This document shows positions 8,415 through 18,471 of a stretch of DNA of 64,000 nucleotides, piece after piece. A model generated the notes under the pieces. The model was given only the letters and a program-made list of their open reading frames with translations, was not told the DNA's origin and made no database searches. Position 1 is the first letter of the stretch; the number at the start of each line of letters is the position of its first letter. Source of the stretch: Sphingobium sp. D43FB (GTDB taxonomy: Bacteria > Pseudomonadota > Alphaproteobacteria > Sphingomonadales > Sphingomonadaceae); the NCBI RefSeq assembly GCF_002312805.1, contig NZ_NMUA01000015.1, forward strand, positions 1 through 64,000, read 5' to 3'. A program made the translations under genes and the position numbers.

Positions 8415-9545
8415 TTAAGGGTCGCGCGGAACTGCTTCGTCTGAGGTCTGCGAATCTGACTCCGAATCTTCACCGGTGATGACCGTCATGGGCGCGCCGG
8501 TGCTCGCGCTCTGCAATGTGTCCGCAGTCACGATCAGCGTGCTGCCTGGCTTGAGCACGGTCAGCAGGTCGCGCCGGAAATCCTCAGGCAGGCGCAATCG
8601 TTCGCGGTCCTGCAACGATACTTCTCCCGCACGGGTGTTGCCGAGCATCGGCAGGAACATCCAGTGGGTTCCGCGCTCGTCGATCGATCCCAGGGTGAAC
8701 GCCTGGAGTCCGGAGACCTCGCCGCGAATGGAAACCGGCGCGGTGCCAATTTCTATGCCATTGCGGAGAACGACGGCGCGCTGGTCAGAGGCGCTGATGA
8801 TGATGGATACCGGACCGGTGGGCGACTTTCCCGGTTGCCATGAGGGGGCGAAAGCCGCTTCGAAGGAGGGGTTCGGCCGGTCTTCGAGGATCCCCGGCGT
8901 CGGGGCGAATCGGGGGACGGCGGCGGATTCGGTTATAATGACCGTCAACCCGATTTGCGTGACGGCATAGAGGCGTTCAGCGAAGGCCAATGGCAAACGG
9001 ATGCAGCCATGCGAGGCGGGGTATCCTGGAAGGTTGCCAGCGTGCATGGCGATGCCGCTCCAGGTAAGGCGCTGCATGTAGGGCATCGGGGCGTCATTGT
9101 AGAGATTGGATTTGTGATCGACCTTCTTCTGCAGGATCGTGAAGATTCCGGTCGGGGTCTCGTGGCCGGTGGTCCCTGTGGAGGCGGTTGAAATACCGAT
9201 CAGCACGCCGTTGCGATAGACATAGGCGCGCTGTTTCGCGAGGCTGACGACCACAATGACGGGGCCCTTGGGTGCCGCTTCGGGCGCCCAAAGATACTGG
9301 CCGGGTTCCAGCTTTTCGACAGTCGCCGCGATCGAGCCCTCGTCGGATGCCGCTTGTGCAAACAGGGGGCCTGTTCCGAGGCCCGCGACGAGAGCCGTCG
9401 ATGCGGCAAGAAGCATGCGACGCGTGAGGCCTGCCGCCGGCCCTCCTGAGTCAGTCAACGGATCGCGACCCTCCAGCGCAGAAACGATGGACGCAGTGTG
9501 CTTGTCGGGGGCGACATCGGCGTTTGTTTTCATTCGTCGTCTCAT
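8415..9545 (-). CDS. L,D-transpeptidase (YkuD domain), exported
   Basis: About 376 residues. A twin-arginine-like leader (LTRRMLLAASTALVAG, around residues 38-55) precedes a cleavage region ending FAQA. The YkuD catalytic domain spans roughly residues 85-215 and carries the motif HAGNLPGYPASHGCIRLP with the nucleophilic cysteine. These enzymes make 3-3 peptide crosslinks in peptidoglycan or attach proteins to it, and such crosslinks are linked to stationary and dormant states. The C-terminal 160 residues form a second region of unclear role. The exact start is uncertain: 9545 and 9533 are both possible ATGs without a strong ribosome site. It is downstream of, and on the same strand as, a small membrane protein and ndvB. 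Confidence 0.88.
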   Translation of the reverse strand: MRRRMKTNADVAPDKHTASIVSALEGRDPLTDSGGPAAGLTRRMLLAASTALVAGLGTGPLFAQAASDEGSIAATVEKLEPGQYLWAPEAAPKGPVIVVVSLAKQRAYVYRNGVLIGISTASTGTTGHETPTGIFTILQKKVDHKSNLYNDAPMPYMQRLTWSGIAMHAGNLPGYPASHGCIRLPLAFAERLYAVTQIGLTVIITESAAVPRFAPTPGILEDRPNPSFEAAFAPSWQPGKSPTGPVSIIISASDQRAVVLRNGIEIGTAPVSIRGEVSGLQAFTLGSIDERGTHWMFLPMLGNTRAGEVSLQDRERLRLPEDFRRDLLTVLKPGSTLIVTADTLQSASTGAPMTVITGEDSESDSQTSDEAVPRDP

Positions 9546-9667
9546 CGAGGTCGGTGGGATGCAGCACTGGTCTTCAGCCGGTCGGGGCGCCGTGGCAACC
9601 CGTTGAAGGGCGCGGCCAAGGATGTGTTGATCCGCGTCTTTCCACCCGTCAATCTCGGGCAGTGCGC

Positions 9668-9922
9668 TCAGTTGCCCGTGCCTTCGGTCTGATTGACTAT
9701 AGGGTTCTTCATGGGCGTTTCCGGCAGTTTTACATCGACGGCGGGTCCGTCGGGGGCGGGAGCCCACTCGGTAGACTGGGCGGCCGTTTCGGGCGGCGGG
9801 GCCTGCTCGACCTTGCCGAGCGGGTTCGCGAACCAGGCGATCGCCAGGATGAAGAGCGCGAGGAGCGTGAGAATCCAGAACCATTTTGAACTGGATCTGC
9901 TCGATGGCGTCGGCTTCGTCAT
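9668..9922 (-). CDS. small bitopic membrane protein, Pro/Glu-rich tail
   Basis: An 84-residue protein starting at the ATG at 9922 with AGGAG six to ten bases upstream. A Ser-rich basic N-terminus is followed by one membrane helix (WFWILTLLALFILAIAWFA, residues 14-32), then a periplasmic, proline-rich acidic tail. No family is recognised. It lies between ndvB and the L,D-transpeptidase on the same strand, so an accessory role in envelope glucan export or crosslinking is possible but only inferred. Confidence 0.65.
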   Translation of the reverse strand: MTKPTPSSRSSSKWFWILTLLALFILAIAWFANPLGKVEQAPPPETAAQSTEWAPAPDGPAVDVKLPETPMKNPIVNQTEGTGN

Positions 9923-10039
9923 AACCCTTTCTCCTATTTCCCCAGTTGCTGCATGTGACGCAGTCGGTTGTTGATGCGCACACCAAGCATCTCAGGCGAT
10001 CCTCGGAAATCCGTAAATTGCCGGATCGATCGATTTGAT

Positions 10040-13000
10040 TCAGGCCCGCGGTGGAACCCGCACAAGCACGAGCCGTGTCGAGCCGTCGTCGGGGAAGGGA
10101 ATTCCGGGTGCATCCCAAGCCGAGCCGTCGACGGTGATCTCCTGATCTTCGCTGTCGAGCGACGAATCCGTTCGAAGCGTTATCTGGAGTGCCCCGCCTG
10201 GGTTCCGGAACGTCAATTCGACCTTGTCCCAGTCCCTCGGCAATGCAGGGCGGATCTGCAGTTCGCCACCTATCAGGCGAACACCCAAAATCTCCTCGAC
10301 GGCCAGTCGCCATGCCCAGGCGGCGGCGCCTGTGTACCAGGTCCACCCGCCGCGACCGAGATGGGGGGCGACGCCGGCAATGTCGGCTGCGACCACATAA
10401 GGTTCGGTCCGATAGTGTTCGGCGCTATCGCGGGTTGAGGCATGCCGGATCGGGTTGATGCGATCGAACAGCGATTTGGCCCCATCGCCATCGCGCGTGC
10501 GGGCGAAGGCGATCGCAAGCCAGGTTGCAGCATGGGTATATTGGCCGCCATTCTCGCGGATACCGGGCGGATAGGCCTTGATATAGCCCGGCTCGCGCGG
10601 CGTGCGGTCGAAGGGCGGGTCGAGCAAGCGCACGAGGTTATCGCCTTCGCGGACCAGATAGCGCCTGGCGGACGCGAGCGCCGTCCTGGCTCGCTCGGGA
10701 TCTCCAGCCCCCGAAAGAACGGACCAGGATTGGGCGATGGAATCGATGCGACACTCCTGTTCTTCGGATGTGCCCCACGGCCTGCCATCGTCACCGAATG
10801 CCCGCAGATACCATTCGCCGTCCCAGCCGGACTGCTCGACCGCAGCGGCGAGGGATTCGGCGCGCCCGTGCCAGCGGTCGCGAAACTCGTTCTGATCCTC
10901 ATCGACACAGTGGCGCGTGAAATTTCGGATGGTCGCGATGATGAACCAGGCGAGCCATATGCTTTCGCCGCGGCCGCGGTTGCCGACACGATCCATGCCG
11001 TCATTCCAGTCCCCGGTACCGATCAGCGGAAGCCCGTGGGAACCGAAACGATAGGCATGGGTAAGCGCGCGGTCGCAGTGGACGAACAGCGGCTGCGTGT
11101 AGTCGCTGACTTCGAATTGAGCGTAGCGATCGGCTTCGTCGGCCGCGAGAGGCGGCGCCCGCAGAAAGGGGATCTGTTCGTCGAGGATCGCTCTGTCGCC
11201 GGTCGCTTCGACATAGTGCGCGACTGCATAAGGTAGCCAGACGAGGTCGTCCGAACAGCGGGTCCGGACACCGCGGTCGGAAGGCGGGTGCCACCAGTGG
11301 AGCACGTCGCCCTCTTCGAACTGATGCGCGGCAGCGGCGAGGATATGTTGTCGCGTCGCGTCCGGATCGACGTGGATCTGCGCGAGGACATCCTGGAGCT
11401 GATCGCGGAAGCCGAATGCGCCGCTGGCCTGATAGAAGCCGGCGCGCGCGCGCACGCGGGCGCTTAACGATTGGTGCGGCAGCCAGCGGTTGACCATCAG
11501 GTCGAAGGCCGGATCGGGCGTCTTCACCTGGACCTTTTCCAGCCTGTCAGCCCAGACCGTTGCACAAGTCCGTGCCGCAGCCTCGATGATGGACGGATCT
11601 TGCCAGTGCCGGACCAGTTTGCGGGCGTGCTCAAGATCATCGCCTTGGCCGATTACGAAGCAGACTTCGGCCGTCCCCTCAGGGGGAATTTCGAGATGGA
11701 CCTGGAGCGCGGCGCAGCAATCGTCGCCGGCAGAGTCCTGCCTGTTGCCCAGATCCCAGTTGAGCAGCCCGACCGGCCGAGCCGGATCGGCCTGAATTCC
11801 GTGGAAATCGCGGCGCGAGGTGGTCAGGCTATGGACGGTGTGCGTCGTGGCGAGGAAGGCAACGCGATCGCCGAAATCATCTGTCCAGGGATTGCGGCCC
11901 AGAATTGCATGACTGGCTGGATCATAGCGCGATGTGCGCAAGGGGGCTTGTTCTCCCTGCACGGCGCCGAGCAACCATTCGGTGTAGTAGGTTGCGGTAA
12001 TCCGACGGGAACGGGCCGTCTGATTGCGCACGCGCAGGCGGACCAGTTTGACCGGATCGGCGACAGGCACGAAGACCGACAGCTCTTGTTCCAAGCCTTC
12101 GCTGTGGCGGTGCCAGACGGTCTGTTCGGGGCTGTGGTGAATACGGCATGCCGAGTTCCCGCCCGCCGGCAACGGCGTGGGGGTCCAGAGCCGGGCATTC
12201 TCCTCGTCTCGGAGATAGAGTCGTTCGCCCTGGGGATCCTCGATGGGGTCGTTGAACCAGGGTGTAAGCCTGTTTTCGCCGCTGTTGATCGCCCACGTGA
12301 AGCCGAGCCCCGCTTCGGTGACAATCGTGCCGAAAGCGTCGTTTGCCAGGACGTTGGACCAGGGAGCCGGCGTGGGAGCGCTTGGCTCCAGATAAACCAC
12401 ATAATCGCCGGTGCCGGGAGCAAAGCCGCCCCAGCCGTTGTCGAACTGCAGATCAGCTGGCCGGCGCACCGACGCGGTCGGGGTTGGAGGCGCGTTCGCT
12501 TCGACTGAGGTGAACGGCGGCCCGGGGTGAGGCGGTTGGTCGCGCCGCGCGAGCTGGTCGGCAAGTGTGCCGGCATCTTCTTCCAGGATCAGCCGGGCAG
12601 CCTGCTCCAGAAGGGCTGTGCGCTCGACGTCGGAAGAGCCGATGCCGACAAGGTGGATGCCGCCATGTGTGCCGAGGCGATCCTGTGCGCCTGCATCTCT
12701 GAGAATTTCCAGGAGGCGCTCGCGCACCGGCTCGATATAGCCGGCGGTTCCCTCGTGCGCGATGACAAGGTCGACGATCATGCCGCGCCGGTGTCCAAGT
12801 CTGTGTGCCGCGAGAAGGAAGCGGAGCAGGCCGGTCTGTTCTGCGGTTCCGGCGCGCAGCACCAGGATGGGATGATCGCCCGAAATGCCAAGCGCCCAAA
12901 GGTCACCCCGCCGGAATGGCCGAGGACCTGCCGGTGCGGGATTTGTCCGGGCGGTGAGGACATGGGACAGCAGCGCTTGCGCCTGGGGTACCAGATGAGG

Positions 13001-16000
13001 CTGCAGCCCCAGACCGTGCATCTCGCGCGCGGCGGCGGTCACGGCGGCGCTGACGGCCCAATCGAGCGAGGGCAGGGTTGTATAGCGGTCGGCAATGTCG
13101 AGCGCCGATTGCCGGGATCCCGCCGCAATCGTGACGAAGGCGAGTTCGCGGCGACCGTGGGGCGGCAAGACGACCTTGGCCCTGATTGCGCAGATAGGGT
13201 CGAGCGTCCACCCCAGCGCGCCGGCGAGCAGTTCTTCGCCCATCGAGGCGGGATGCGTGACGCGACCGTGGCGACCGATGAAGGCCCTGCGATCGGCTTC
13301 AAGCCCGAGCAGAGTGATCCCTTCCTCATCTCCGATCACGCGGCTCAGCAAGACGGGAGGTCGCTCGGCGGGATTGCGCGGTCGCCGGGTAAACAGCAGC
13401 CCGTCGCCTCCGGGCAGGGCTTCCGCGCCCACGAACAGCTTGCTGAAAGCCGGGTGCCGCGCCGCATCCTGGGCCGGGGCCAGCACAACCTGTGCGTAGC
13501 CCGTCACCTCGATCGTGCGGGGACGGTCCTCCTCGTTGACGAGGGTGACACGTCTGATCTCGAGGTCGTCACTATTGGCGACATTGATCATCGTCGTGAC
13601 CGACAGGCCATGCGCGCGCTGATGGAATTCGACTTGATGGGCGTGGAAGACCACCTCTGGGGGCTCATCGGATTGAGGGAAGGGGCCGCCCGTCGCGGAC
13701 CAGAGATCGCCCTCTTCGAGATCGCGCAGATAGATCCAGAACCCCGCATCGCCGTTGGCGGGATCGATGCGGGTGAGCGCGTGCTCGTTCCAGCTCAGAC
13801 CGCCGGCACCGTCGGTGCGGATCCGGGTCGAAAGCCGGCCGTTGCCGAGGATTTGCCAGGCATGTTCTCCATGTCGCCTGTCGGGTGACCAGTTGTGCAG
13901 TCCTGGGATCGCTCCTTCGGGTTCGGCTTGCGGTTCGCGCACCTCGACCCGCGCTATTTCGGGCGGGAGCTCCCATGGGATGCGTTCGTTGAGAAGGAGA
14001 TCGACCGTGCGGATGTAGGGGTCCGCGTGGAACCAGCGCACAAGCATGTTGTCGCACAAGGCGTTGCCAAGCGCCGCGAGGCTCATGCCATGGTGATGTG
14101 CCATGTAGGAGCGGACGATGGCGAAGCGCTCGTCTGTCGGCACCCGCTCCGGCGTGAAATCGGCGGCCTCGTAGAAGCCGTATCGGCCAATCAGCTGAAG
14201 CTTCGCGAGCAGCCTGAGGTTACTTGTCGCCAGTGCTGGCCGGATCGTCAGGGCGAGCGCCGTCGCATAAGGGCTCACGACGAGGTCACGACCGAGACCC
14301 CGTTGCAGCCCGAGGGCGGGGACGCCGAACGCATGGTAACGATAGACGCGATCCTGGCCCATTGAGGCAAAGGACGATTCGGAAATGCCCCACGGTATAT
14401 TGTGCGATTTGCCGAAGGCGACCTGGATGCTGATGGCTGTCCGGTCGCTCATTCCAAGTAGGGTGCCGGGATCGCTGTGCAGGAAGATGTTCGGCATGAG
14501 ATATTCGAACATCGAGCCGTTCCATGACACCAGCGCCAGGCCCGCGTCCTGTTTGGTAATGGGGCGGCCGAGGTGGAACCAGTGCGAAGGGTCGACATCG
14601 CCTTTCGCGATGGCGAAAAAGCTGGCGAGGCGGGCCTCGCTGGCAAGCAGGTCGTAGTGATGCGGGTCTATGCGATCGGCGCTGACGTTATAGCCGATAT
14701 GAAAGAGCCTGCTGCTTGCATCGAGCAAGAGTGAGAAGTCCATGGCATGCGCACCAGAGTTGGCGCGACGGGCAAGGCCATCGAGGCGATCGTGGAGCTC
14801 ACGCGAGGCTGCCTGACCTTCCTCGATGGCTGCTAGGACGTCGTCCACCCATTGACGGCTTGTGTCTGGTGCCGAGGTTTCCTTGAAGGCGTCGAGAATG
14901 CTGATGGCTTGCGCGGCGCGCGCACCCGTTGTCGAAATCGAGCCGCCTGCCATGAGGTCGGTGACCTTGCCGGCGATTTCCGCGCAGTCCGAAGGATGGT
15001 TGGCGAGAATCTCCTGCCATGGCGAGAAAGTCCGCAAGTCACGTCGCATGCTGGACAAATGATGATCGAGGCGCTCGAGCCAGGCCTGAATGTCGCGCAG
15101 GGTGCCGATGTCGGCCTCGACGACACTGGCAGCCATCAAGCCGATCTGCTCGCGCAGTCTTGGCAGGTCGGCCGAGATGAGGTCGTCGATCCCCCAGATC
15201 CATTCGGGTTCATCGTCCGAAACCCGGTCGGCGGTCTCGCGCATCGTCGCAATGATCGCGCCTGCCGTTGATGCCGCTTCGAGGTCGATCGACCCGACCG
15301 CCTGGGCGAGTAAATCGATATTGTCCTCCAGTCCTCGCCAGAGATCGACGCTGACGGACGGCGCGTTTCGCGCATCACGAAGCGCTTGGGCGACAGTGAT
15401 CAGGCTAACGGCGAGATTGCCGCTATCGACCGTCGAAACGTAGCGTGGCTCGAGGGCGGCGAGCGTTCTGGTCTCGTACCAGTTGAGAATATGGCCGCGA
15501 TAGCGCTCAAGGCGGTCGAGTGTGTCGAGAGTATCGCGGAGGCGGGTCGCGACCTCATTGAGGCCGATATGTCCAAGCCGCCACGCGGTGAGGACCGACA
15601 CCAGCATCATCCCGATGTTGGTGGGCGACGTGCGGTGAGCGGTGTCCTCGTCAGGTGGCTCCTGATAATTGTCGGGCGGTAGCCAGTTGTCCTCGGGTCG
15701 CACGAACGTCTCGAAAAAGAGCCAGGCGCGCCGGGCCATGAGCCTGAGGAACGTCCTGTCGGCTTCGGTAAGTGTCTCCTGGGGCGGCTGAAGCGGCCGG
15801 CTGATCCAGACCGCGATCTCAGGCGCGAAGAACCAGAGCAACAGCAGCGGCGCAGCGACGGGCAACGAGCCGGGCGCGGCCGCGAAGAGGGCGCCAGCTA
15901 TCAGAAGCGCGAGCAGGGGAGAGCTCGCCATGTCCCGCCAGGCCGCGAGGCGTGGATGGCGTGCCGCGTTTCGCGTGGCGATATGAGCGGCGGAGGTCCA

Positions 16001-18469
16001 TTCGAGCCGGCGGCGACCCGACCGAAGCCGCCAGATCGTGACCGCGATTGCGTGCAGCGCGATGACGGCGTCGCTGACGAGAAAGGCGATGGCGAGGATC
16101 CAGCGCCCGAGGTGATCGGTCAGGCGCCGCAGGACTCGCTGCATGACCCCGCGCCGACGGCCCTGAGAGAAGCCTGTCACAAGGTCGGTGAAAAGATAGG
16201 CTCCGGGCGCGACGATCGCGAGCAGGGTCCAGACCCAGGGCTGACCGTGGAGCAGGAACCATCCGCTCAGGAGCAGAGCGAGGATACTGGCGGGCACCAC
16301 ACTGCGCCGCAGGTTGTCGAAGATCTTCAGGCGATCGAACCAGCCGAGCCGGTTGCGCAACCAGCGTCCGTCGCGCCCTGGGACGAAGGGGAACAGCCAG
16401 GGCAGGATTTGCCAGTCTCCGCGCACCCATCTGTGCCAGCGCGAGGCGAAGTCGAGATAGCCGGCCGGGAACCCCTCATAGACGATGACGTCGCTCACCA
16501 ACGCCGCGCGTCCGTGCAGCCCTTCGAACAGGTCGTGGCTGAGCAGTGCATTCTCAGGGATGCGGCCTTCGAGACTACGTTCGAACGCAGCCACGTCGTA
16601 GAGGCCCTTGCCGACGAACACGCCGGTGCCGAGCAGATCCTGGTAGACGTCGGAAACAGCGCGCGAATAGATGTCGATCGTCGTATCCCCGCCGTAGAAG
16701 CGTGCGAACGGGGATTGGCCGGTCGCCTCGGGCGCGAGTTCGACGCGAGGCTGAAGGATCGTATAGCCTCGCTCCACACCGCCGGTTTCGGGGGCGAAAT
16801 GGGCTCGGTTGAGCGGGTGGGCCAGCGTGCCCACCAGACGCCGGACAACGCCGGGTGGGAGCCTGGTATCCGCGTCTGCGGTCATCACGAAACGGCATCG
16901 CCGCAGCACCTCCGTCCGTCCGGCCGTTACGCTGAACGGTGCCGTATCTCCGCGCAGGACATAGGCGTTGAACTGCTCCAGCTTTCCGCGTTTCCGTTCC
17001 CAGCCCATCCAGCAGCCCTGCGCTTCGTTGAAGAGCCGTGGGCGATGCAGCAGGTGAAAGGGACCATGGCCCTTCGCGGCCCCATAGCGCGCGTTCAATT
17101 CCTCGATGCCCGTGAGCAGCGCGCGCTCGATATCGGCGTCGGTGGGAAGCGTTGCGGTCGGGGCGTCGGCGAGGTCGCTGAGGAGGACGAACGCGAGCGC
17201 CGTATCGGGATTGGCAAGGCGATGCGCCTCCAGGCGTTGAAGAAGTGGGGCGACGTCCGACACTCGTGCCACCAGGACGGGCATCACGACGGCGGTTGCG
17301 CAGTCCTTGGGGATGCCTTTCTTGAACGCCAGCTTGGGAAGAACGCGAGGCGGCGTGATCTGCGTCACGATCCAGTTGACGAAGGTTATGCTGATGATGG
17401 AGGCGGGCAGCAGCGTGAGCGCGATGCCGAGCAACCAAGATCCGGGAGGCGCCCCGGTCGAGGCCAGATATAAGGCGGGAAGGGCGAAGGCTGCGAGCCC
17501 TGCAAGGAGCAGGGCGGCTGTGTAAAGGATGCCCGGGTAGCGCAGCACGCGCCGCAGCCCCGACCCGAACGTCCAGGGGCGAGGATCGAGGGCGTCTGCA
17601 AAAAACGGCCGCCCGGCGTCGATCAGCCAATAGCCCACATGGCCCGAGGGTGTTTCGTCGCTGCTATGGCATTGGCGTAGCGCTCTTTGGGCGACCTCCC
17701 ATTCAGGCAATTTCGACTGCCCGGCAAGCTGTTCGACCGCGTGACGATATCGGTCGCGAGTATCGAAATCCATGCGCGGGTAGACGCCGGCCGGGTCACG
17801 TTTGAGGATCGCCTCGACCTGGCTCGTTCGATCGAAGAAATCGTTCCACTGGATCGTCGCGATCACCGCGAGGTTGGCGATCGCGCGTGCGACGCATTCG
17901 GTGTCGTCGATCGCCGCCATCGATGCGTCGGGAGTCTCGTCCACCTGGAAAGGCGGATCGACACGGGGGAAGAGGCGCGTAAAGCCCGTGACGAGCAGCT
18001 CCAGGCAGACGATGCGCAGCATCGTCGGGAATGCCCAGATTTCGGCGATGCTGAGCGGCATCTGTTTCTGATACCGCTCAACAAATTGGACCGTGGTGTT
18101 CAGTGAGATCTGCAGGTTGGATGCCTGCAGGAGCGCATGCGCGAGCTGATGGATGCGCGGCCGGCCAAGGCCGCCCTCGGCAAGGCCAGGGAGCTTTGCA
18201 TAGAACTCCCTGGGAAGGTTCTCGCGAATCTGCAGGATTGCACGCTGGATCTGATAGTCGTTGTCGAGCAGCCACTCGGCTGCGGTGCCGCCGTGTTGGT
18301 CGGCATGGGCGGCCTCCTGGCGAGCCTGGGTCAGCCAGCCCTTCATCGCGTCGAGATGCGTCCAGGCAGGGAGCGGCACCGACTTGCTGATCAGTCCTGT
18401 AAGCTTATGGCGGATCGTAGTCTCGTCGGCCGCCCCGGTGATGGGGTCACTCTCCTCAAGATCGGCCAT
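10040..18469 (-). CDS. ndvB: cyclic beta-1,2-glucan synthase (NdvB/Cgs type)
   Basis: A giant 2809-residue inner-membrane enzyme, close in length to rhizobial NdvB and Brucella Cgs (about 2830-2870). It polymerises UDP-glucose on a protein-linked primer and trims and cyclises the chain to periplasmic cyclic beta-1,2-glucan. Visible parts in order: membrane helices around 315-375; a GT84 glycosyltransferase domain (about 390-690) with TADADTRLPPG and HRWVRGDWQ; more helices around 715-900; a glycoamylase-like central domain (about 1250-1500) with VSWNGSMFEYLMP; then GH94 domains including GTGDWNDGMDRVG near 2520, carrying the catalytic aspartate. It starts two bases after the upstream USP stop, so the two are translationally coupled. 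Cyclic glucans matter in osmotic adaptation and host interaction. Confidence 0.95.
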   Translation of the reverse strand: MADLEESDPITGAADETTIRHKLTGLISKSVPLPAWTHLDAMKGWLTQARQEAAHADQHGGTAAEWLLDNDYQIQRAILQIRENLPREFYAKLPGLAEGGLGRPRIHQLAHALLQASNLQISLNTTVQFVERYQKQMPLSIAEIWAFPTMLRIVCLELLVTGFTRLFPRVDPPFQVDETPDASMAAIDDTECVARAIANLAVIATIQWNDFFDRTSQVEAILKRDPAGVYPRMDFDTRDRYRHAVEQLAGQSKLPEWEVAQRALRQCHSSDETPSGHVGYWLIDAGRPFFADALDPRPWTFGSGLRRVLRYPGILYTAALLLAGLAAFALPALYLASTGAPPGSWLLGIALTLLPASIISITFVNWIVTQITPPRVLPKLAFKKGIPKDCATAVVMPVLVARVSDVAPLLQRLEAHRLANPDTALAFVLLSDLADAPTATLPTDADIERALLTGIEELNARYGAAKGHGPFHLLHRPRLFNEAQGCWMGWERKRGKLEQFNAYVLRGDTAPFSVTAGRTEVLRRCRFVMTADADTRLPPGVVRRLVGTLAHPLNRAHFAPETGGVERGYTILQPRVELAPEATGQSPFARFYGGDTTIDIYSRAVSDVYQDLLGTGVFVGKGLYDVAAFERSLEGRIPENALLSHDLFEGLHGRAALVSDVIVYEGFPAGYLDFASRWHRWVRGDWQILPWLFPFVPGRDGRWLRNRLGWFDRLKIFDNLRRSVVPASILALLLSGWFLLHGQPWVWTLLAIVAPGAYLFTDLVTGFSQGRRRGVMQRVLRRLTDHLGRWILAIAFLVSDAVIALHAIAVTIWRLRSGRRRLEWTSAAHIATRNAARHPRLAAWRDMASSPLLALLIAGALFAAAPGSLPVAAPLLLLWFFAPEIAVWISRPLQPPQETLTEADRTFLRLMARRAWLFFETFVRPEDNWLPPDNYQEPPDEDTAHRTSPTNIGMMLVSVLTAWRLGHIGLNEVATRLRDTLDTLDRLERYRGHILNWYETRTLAALEPRYVSTVDSGNLAVSLITVAQALRDARNAPSVSVDLWRGLEDNIDLLAQAVGSIDLEAASTAGAIIATMRETADRVSDDEPEWIWGIDDLISADLPRLREQIGLMAASVVEADIGTLRDIQAWLERLDHHLSSMRRDLRTFSPWQEILANHPSDCAEIAGKVTDLMAGGSISTTGARAAQAISILDAFKETSAPDTSRQWVDDVLAAIEEGQAASRELHDRLDGLARRANSGAHAMDFSLLLDASSRLFHIGYNVSADRIDPHHYDLLASEARLASFFAIAKGDVDPSHWFHLGRPITKQDAGLALVSWNGSMFEYLMPNIFLHSDPGTLLGMSDRTAISIQVAFGKSHNIPWGISESSFASMGQDRVYRYHAFGVPALGLQRGLGRDLVVSPYATALALTIRPALATSNLRLLAKLQLIGRYGFYEAADFTPERVPTDERFAIVRSYMAHHHGMSLAALGNALCDNMLVRWFHADPYIRTVDLLLNERIPWELPPEIARVEVREPQAEPEGAIPGLHNWSPDRRHGEHAWQILGNGRLSTRIRTDGAGGLSWNEHALTRIDPANGDAGFWIYLRDLEEGDLWSATGGPFPQSDEPPEVVFHAHQVEFHQRAHGLSVTTMINVANSDDLEIRRVTLVNEEDRPRTIEVTGYAQVVLAPAQDAARHPAFSKLFVGAEALPGGDGLLFTRRPRNPAERPPVLLSRVIGDEEGITLLGLEADRRAFIGRHGRVTHPASMGEELLAGALGWTLDPICAIRAKVVLPPHGRRELAFVTIAAGSRQSALDIADRYTTLPSLDWAVSAAVTAAAREMHGLGLQPHLVPQAQALLSHVLTARTNPAPAGPRPFRRGDLWALGISGDHPILVLRAGTAEQTGLLRFLLAAHRLGHRRGMIVDLVIAHEGTAGYIEPVRERLLEILRDAGAQDRLGTHGGIHLVGIGSSDVERTALLEQAARLILEEDAGTLADQLARRDQPPHPGPPFTSVEANAPPTPTASVRRPADLQFDNGWGGFAPGTGDYVVYLEPSAPTPAPWSNVLANDAFGTIVTEAGLGFTWAINSGENRLTPWFNDPIEDPQGERLYLRDEENARLWTPTPLPAGGNSACRIHHSPEQTVWHRHSEGLEQELSVFVPVADPVKLVRLRVRNQTARSRRITATYYTEWLLGAVQGEQAPLRTSRYDPASHAILGRNPWTDDFGDRVAFLATTHTVHSLTTSRRDFHGIQADPARPVGLLNWDLGNRQDSAGDDCCAALQVHLEIPPEGTAEVCFVIGQGDDLEHARKLVRHWQDPSIIEAAARTCATVWADRLEKVQVKTPDPAFDLMVNRWLPHQSLSARVRARAGFYQASGAFGFRDQLQDVLAQIHVDPDATRQHILAAAAHQFEEGDVLHWWHPPSDRGVRTRCSDDLVWLPYAVAHYVEATGDRAILDEQIPFLRAPPLAADEADRYAQFEVSDYTQPLFVHCDRALTHAYRFGSHGLPLIGTGDWNDGMDRVGNRGRGESIWLAWFIIATIRNFTRHCVDEDQNEFRDRWHGRAESLAAAVEQSGWDGEWYLRAFGDDGRPWGTSEEQECRIDSIAQSWSVLSGAGDPERARTALASARRYLVREGDNLVRLLDPPFDRTPREPGYIKAYPPGIRENGGQYTHAATWLAIAFARTRDGDGAKSLFDRINPIRHASTRDSAEHYRTEPYVVAADIAGVAPHLGRGGWTWYTGAAAWAWRLAVEEILGVRLIGGELQIRPALPRDWDKVELTFRNPGGALQITLRTDSSLDSEDQEITVDGSAWDAPGIPFPDDGSTRLVLVRVPPRA

Positions 18470-18471
18470 GA

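Noticed and set aside
15956-17473. Long open frame (505 codons) on the + strand inside ndvB
   Set aside because: It is antisense to the clearly conserved glycosyltransferase domain of ndvB, has no ribosome site and shows the Arg/Ala-rich composition of a GC-driven shadow frame. The same applies to the long frames at 12527-13888, 20979-22166 and 3469-4974.
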